Shown here: positions 4,366 to 7,707 of the stretch, piece by piece
Layout: every line of letters starts with the position of its first letter
How positions within the stretch are numbered: position 1 is the stretch's first letter
NCBI GenBank assembly: GCA_030648135.1
Contig: JAUSIF010000151.1
Location: forward strand, 1 to 7,707
DNA length: 7,707 nt
Origin: Xanthobacteraceae bacterium
Lineage (GTDB): Bacteria; Pseudomonadota; Alphaproteobacteria; Rhizobiales; Xanthobacteraceae
Direction: 5' to 3'
Position numbers and translations under genes: made by a program
Notes under the pieces: model-generated
Database searches by the model: none
What the model was told of the DNA's origin: nothing
Seen by the model: only the letters and a program-made list of their open reading frames with translations

Positions 4366-4464
4366 AATGATTCCACTCGTTCGCGCAATGATTCAAGCAG
4401 CGGTGAAATCCTGAATCGGATGAATCACTTGGACCGGGAAGCTAGAGATGAGATTCTGCTTGAA
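4366..4464. repeat. Structured intergenic element with repeated TGATTC/GAATCA motifs
   Basis: AATGATTC occurs at 4366-4373 and 4387-4394 (21 bp apart, two helical turns). The inverted form GAATC(A) occurs at 4413-4417 and 4422-4427. TTCAAGCAG (4392-4400) is exactly complementary to CTGCTTGAA (4456-4464). Between them, GTGA/TCAC (4403-4406, 4425-4428) and ATCC/GGAT (4408-4411, 4418-4421) form a nested stem around TGAATC. The base composition is lower in GC than the neighbours. It resembles a dispersed repetitive element or a cluster of regulator sites upstream of the ceramidase-like gene, just beyond the 3' end of the EAL gene. Multi-copy status cannot be tested here. Confidence 0.4.
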
Positions 4465-4491
4465 CCTGGAGGAACCGCTATCGGGTTTGCA

Positions 4492-6102
4492 TCAGGCTGC
4501 GCTGTCGACCGCCGCGAGCGGCTCCGGAACGACCTTGAGGTGCGGCCGCTCCATCGCCTCGACCAGCGCGAGATAGGAACTCGCCGGCAACGGTGGCGCG
4601 AACACGAAGCCCTGCGCCTCGTGGATCCCCTTCAGGCGCAGATATTCGACCTGCTCGAAGGTCTCCACCCCCTCGGCGATCACCTCCATGCCCATGCTGC
4701 GGGCAAGCTCCACCAGCGTCTCGATGATGGTTTGCGAGTAGCGTTCGGTGCTGATGGCGTCGACGAACATCTTGTCGATCTTGATGATATCGACGCCGAG
4801 CTTCAACAGATAGGACAGGCCGCCGTGACCGGTGCCGACGTCGTCGATCGCGACCTTGATGCCGAGCTCCTGCAGCATCGCGATCACCCGCCGCGCCTCC
4901 CCGAGGTCGGGTAGCGGCGCACGCTCGGTGACCTCCAGCACGAGTTGATCAAAGGCGACGGCGGAGCCTTCGAACATCTTCTTCATGTCCTCGACGATCC
5001 TGGCGTCGGCGAGATGACCGGCGAACAGGTTGAAGCTGAGCCGAAGGCGCGGGCGGCTGGCATAGGCCGCGCCCATTTCGTCGCGGGCGCGTTTCATCAA
5101 GGCGCGGGTGAGTTCATAGATCAGCCCGGACTGCTCGGCGAGCGGAATGAAGTTCGCGGGCGAGATCATGCTCCCGTCGGGACTCCGCCAGCGCGCGAGC
5201 ACCTCGGCGCCGCGCACACGCCCATTCTTGGTATCGACGGTCGGCTGAAAGAAGGGAACAATCTCGCCGTTCTGGATCGCCCGCTTGAGCGTGGCCACCG
5301 GATCGTTGTGGTTGCGTCGCACGGACAGCCAGAGGAAGCCGAGGCCGAAGGCGAAGAAAACGGTCGACCCGAGCCGCCCGATCATCAGCAAGTCCTGATA
5401 TTCATCGGCCAGCGTTTCGCGGCTGCGCTCGGCGACAATGGCGATCGGATAACGATCCGAACTCTTGCGCACGGTGAGCGAACGCCCGTCGTCGAGGCCG
5501 GCACCTTCGTCACCGGCGGGACGCGTCGAGATCACGTCGCCGCTCCCGAGCGTGAGCCGCAGGCGTCTGCTGCCACGCCCGTCGTCGAACACCGTATCGG
5601 GCAAGAGCGCGTCGGCCGCGACGATCGACGACAGCGAGCGCCCGCCCGGCCGGTCGAGGCGCAGCCGAACCGCGCGGTCGATGCGATTGCGGAAGCGTAC
5701 CACTGCCAGCCCGAAGCGCTGCCCCGCGACCTGATATTCGCGGGAGACCGCGGGCACCTCCAGCGGGACTCCCGCATGGGTGCAAACGATGCGCCCTTGG
5801 TCGTCGAGAATCTCCAGTCCCTTCAGGATGGTGGTGCTAAATACCGCACGACGCATGGCCTCGATCACCTGGGGATTGCAATCGTCGATCCCCGTCGCGG
5901 CGAGATCGAGGAGCGTGGTCGTGATCTGCTCAAGCCGCATCTCGGCAAGGCCGAGCGAGGCTCGCGCCAGCGCCTCCAGGCGTCCGCGCGCATGATGTTC
6001 GACATAGGTGGTGAGCGAGCGATCGATGGCGAGGATCGACAGGACGACAAGCACGGCCCCGCCGACGACAACTGCAATCATCCAACGACCGGGGGTACGC
6101 AC
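4492..6102 (-). CDS. Membrane c-di-GMP phosphodiesterase, CSS-like sensor plus EAL domain
   Basis: The product hydrolyses c-di-GMP and is probably gated by a periplasmic sensor. Counting from the GTG at 6102 (536 aa): TM1 at about 8-27; a periplasmic region at 28-238 with Cys75 and Cys107, the spacing of the CSS-motif family, although the motif reads C-T-H instead of C-S-S; TM2 at about 240-261; a cytoplasmic EAL domain at about 268-515. EAL catalytic residues are all present: Glu300 in EVLAR, Asn358 in SFNLF, Glu390 in LEVTE, Asp420-Asp421 in IDDVGTG, Lys441 in IIKID, Glu477 in AEGVET and Gln497 in AQGFVF. There is no GGDEF domain. The start is uncertain: a TTG at 6147 (551 aa) has no ribosome binding site, an ATG at 6081 would begin inside TM1, and the GTG at 6102 has AGGA about 12 nt upstream. 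It lies downstream of the glycosyltransferase gene on the same strand. Activity is expected; the signal is unknown. Confidence 0.9.
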   Translation of the reverse strand: MRTPGRWMIAVVVGGAVLVVLSILAIDRSLTTYVEHHARGRLEALARASLGLAEMRLEQITTTLLDLAATGIDDCNPQVIEAMRRAVFSTTILKGLEILDDQGRIVCTHAGVPLEVPAVSREYQVAGQRFGLAVVRFRNRIDRAVRLRLDRPGGRSLSSIVAADALLPDTVFDDGRGSRRLRLTLGSGDVISTRPAGDEGAGLDDGRSLTVRKSSDRYPIAIVAERSRETLADEYQDLLMIGRLGSTVFFAFGLGFLWLSVRRNHNDPVATLKRAIQNGEIVPFFQPTVDTKNGRVRGAEVLARWRSPDGSMISPANFIPLAEQSGLIYELTRALMKRARDEMGAAYASRPRLRLSFNLFAGHLADARIVEDMKKMFEGSAVAFDQLVLEVTERAPLPDLGEARRVIAMLQELGIKVAIDDVGTGHGGLSYLLKLGVDIIKIDKMFVDAISTERYSQTIIETLVELARSMGMEVIAEGVETFEQVEYLRLKGIHEAQGFVFAPPLPASSYLALVEAMERPHLKVVPEPLAAVDSAA

Positions 6103-6217
6103 GCAATTCCCGTCCTGTTCCGCGGGGCCCGGCGTCCATACGTACAAATCCGGATTACGGCGGCGTAAATCCTATGCGCCGATGCGCCCGGCCGCGGGAA
6201 TCAGAGCGATTACGGAC

Positions 6218-7219
6218 TCAAAGAGCGGATGCCGCCGGACGCCGCAGCAGCGAAATCCGCAAATATCCGCGCAGCGCCTTCAGCAACATTCTCAAATCGA
6301 GGCCGGCGAGCGCAAAACCCAGGACGCGCCCGATCGCGGACCGCGCCAGCGTGCGCGCTGCAGGTTCGAGTTCGGCGAGCGATTCCGCCATCAAGAGCAC
6401 GATGCGGGCGCGTTCGGGGTCGAGCGCCGCCGTCGGCCGCAGATGGCGCTCAAGCGCCGCCCGGCCGCAAGTCGGGAGATCCGCATCCGGGACGAGGCCT
6501 TCCGGCAAGCCACGGCGGCGGCGGTCGGCGAAATCGCGCGCCAGCGCATTCGCGAGCCAACTCGAGGAACGACTGTAGCGGGTCACTTGGGTTTCATGCT
6601 CGCGATAGAACAATAAGACGTCGGGCAGATTCGCCAGCGCTCCTCGTTCCGACATGCGTAGCCAGAGATCGTAGTCTTCGGCTTGGCAGAAAGGTTCACG
6701 ATAGCCGCCCGCCTGCACGTAGGCGTCGCGACGCATGATCGTAGTTGAATTGGCGATGGCATTGTAGCGTTGCAGTTCGCGGGTGATCGTTTCCGGATCG
6801 GCGGGGAATGACCGCACCGCGCGGGGTTTGCCTGCGCTATCGATGATTTGAATGGCAGATCCGACCGCCTGAATGTCCGGCCGCCCGTTTAGAAAGGCGA
6901 CCTGTCGCTGCAGCCGCGTCGGCAAGGCGATGTCGTCGGAGTCCATGCGTGCGATCAATCGCCCGCATGCCGCCGCCATGCCTTGCGTCAAGGCGGAGAC
7001 GATGCCCCTGCCCGCTCCGCGTAGAATCCGCAAACGCGGATCGGCGCGCGCATAGGTTTGAAGGATCGTGGGTGTCGCGTCGGCCGAACCGTCGTCGACC
7101 ACGACGAACTCGAAATCCCGGTAGGTCTGCGCCAGAATGCTGTCCACGGCCGCGCGCAGATAGCGCGCGCCGTCGCGCACGCACATCACCACGCTGACTG
7201 TCGGTGCATCCGTCGTCAT
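6218..7219 (-). CDS. Family 2 glycosyltransferase (GT-A fold)
   Basis: A 333-residue enzyme that transfers a sugar from a nucleotide-sugar donor, probably at the cytoplasmic side of the inner membrane. Motifs in order: VSVVMCVRDGARYL (8-21), opening strand and helix; VVVDDGSADAT (40-49), nucleotide-binding aspartates; GRLIARMDSDDIALP (86-100), with the metal-binding D-x-D at 93-95; CQAEDYDLWLRM (178-189), with the ED acceptor-side catalytic base. No convincing membrane span is present, but the C-terminal 60 residues are basic and amphipathic (ALRGYLRISLLRRP), suggesting peripheral membrane contact. The length is usual for LPS, exopolysaccharide or protein-glycosylation GT2 enzymes. The ATG at 7219 immediately precedes the first strand; its ribosome binding site is weak. 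It starts 43 bp after the aspS stop, so it may be co-transcribed with aspS. Donor, acceptor and linkage cannot be read from the sequence, and no polysaccharide cluster surrounds it. Confidence 0.93.
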   Translation of the reverse strand: MTTDAPTVSVVMCVRDGARYLRAAVDSILAQTYRDFEFVVVDDGSADATPTILQTYARADPRLRILRGAGRGIVSALTQGMAAACGRLIARMDSDDIALPTRLQRQVAFLNGRPDIQAVGSAIQIIDSAGKPRAVRSFPADPETITRELQRYNAIANSTTIMRRDAYVQAGGYREPFCQAEDYDLWLRMSERGALANLPDVLLFYREHETQVTRYSRSSSWLANALARDFADRRRRGLPEGLVPDADLPTCGRAALERHLRPTAALDPERARIVLLMAESLAELEPAARTLARSAIGRVLGFALAGLDLRMLLKALRGYLRISLLRRPAASAL

Positions 7220-7262
7220 GGTTCGACACCGGCCGGGGGCAGTGCGGATTTCGTCCGGCCGA

Positions 7263-7707
7263 TCATTTTTCCGGGAGATTGAGCCGGATGTGCAATTCCC
7301 GGAGCTGCTTGGTCGTCACTTCCGAGGGCGCGCCCATCAACAGGTCCTCGGCGCGCTGGTTCATCGGAAACAATACCACCTCGCGCAAGTTCTCCTCGCC
7401 GCAGAGGAGCATCACGATGCGGTCGATGCCGGGCGCGATGCCGCCGTGGGGCGGTGCGCCATATTGCAGCGCGCGCAGCATGCCGCCGAATTTCGTCTCC
7501 AGGGTATCCTCGCCATAACCCGCGATGGCAAAGGCCTTCTTCATCACGTCGGGGCGATGGTTGCGGATGGCGCCGGAGGAAAGCTCCACGCCGTTGCAGA
7601 CGATGTCGTATTGAATCGCCTTGAGGCTGAGGATCTTGTCGCGGTTGCTCGCGTCGAGCTTGAGGAACTCCTCGGCGACCAGGTTCGGCATCGAGAACGG
7701 GTTATGG
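7263..7707 (-). CDS. aspS: Aspartyl-tRNA synthetase, C-terminal part (5' end outside window)
   Basis: The frame is open from the right edge to the stop at 7263 and encodes the last 147 residues of a class II aspartyl-tRNA synthetase, which charges tRNA(Asp) in the cytoplasm. HNPFSMP at the edge is the bacterial AspRS catalytic-domain signature. YDIVCNGVELSSGAIRNHRPDVM follows, with the conserved NGVELxxGxIR substrate-binding strand. LQYGAPPHGGIAPGIDRIVMLL is class II motif 3 with its conserved Arg. RAEDLLMGAPSEVTTKQLRELHI is the usual C-terminal tail. The start and the anticodon-binding domain lie beyond the window, so whether the enzyme is discriminating or non-discriminating (charging tRNA(Asn) as well) cannot be judged. 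The glycosyltransferase gene follows 43 bp downstream. Confidence 0.97.
   Translation of the reverse strand, partial: HNPFSMPNLVAEEFLKLDASNRDKILSLKAIQYDIVCNGVELSSGAIRNHRPDVMKKAFAIAGYGEDTLETKFGGMLRALQYGAPPHGGIAPGIDRIVMLLCGEENLREVVLFPMNQRAEDLLMGAPSEVTTKQLRELHIRLNLPEK

Noticed and set aside
3530..4396. Longer minus-strand frame (288 codons) overlapping the ceramidase-like gene
   Set aside because: Its translation is Arg/Pro-rich with no family motif, whereas the overlapping 233-residue frame has the full ceramidase motif set and membrane helices.
4945..6168. Long plus-strand open frame (407 codons) opposite the EAL gene
   Set aside because: It is antisense to a gene with every EAL catalytic residue, its translation is low-complexity and charged, and it has no recognisable domain. 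Long antisense frames are expected in GC-rich DNA.

Overview
The window is GC-rich chromosomal DNA. Gene content, codon bias and a palindromic intergenic repeat of a kind I associate with Hyphomicrobiales/Rhizobiales suggest an alphaproteobacterium. That placement is inferred from family resemblance and not from a marker-gene search. I see no tRNA, rRNA, CRISPR array, transposase or phage gene.

Layout from left to right. At 1-946, three minus-strand genes read leftwards: a 62-residue 4-oxalocrotonate-tautomerase-family protein, an HdeD-type membrane protein (DUF308), and the start of a small membrane protein cut by the window edge. Divergent from them, a plus-strand gene (1113-1697) encodes an exported glutathione-peroxidase-family protein. 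A palindromic repeat (1762-1833) follows and touches the stop codon of a minus-strand secreted PEBP-like protein (1833-2225). A plus-strand solute-binding protein (2466-3224) comes next. Its signal peptide and ribosome binding site lie just upstream in a different frame, separated by a run of seven Gs. From 3562 to the right edge all genes are on the minus strand: an alkaline-ceramidase-family membrane hydrolase, a membrane-bound EAL c-di-GMP phosphodiesterase with a CSS-like sensor region, a GT2 glycosyltransferase, and the C-terminal part of aspartyl-tRNA synthetase (aspS).

The genes do not form one obvious pathway. Most act at the envelope: HdeD, the exported peroxidase, the PEBP-like protein, the solute-binding protein, the ceramidase-like enzyme and the phosphodiesterase. 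Several could serve stress response or envelope remodelling, but they look like independent transcription units and small operons. The 43-bp gap between aspS and the glycosyltransferase would allow co-transcription.

The best leads are: (1) the G7-tract frameshift that separates the solute-binding protein from its export signal; (2) the 337-bp gap between convergent genes at 3225-3561, which holds a sigma70-like promoter, a CCTCCTCCC motif and a GCAA-loop terminator-like hairpin, together a candidate small RNA of about 150 nt; and (3) two structured intergenic elements (1762-1833 and 4366-4464) that look like dispersed repeats. I found no convincing new multi-gene system.
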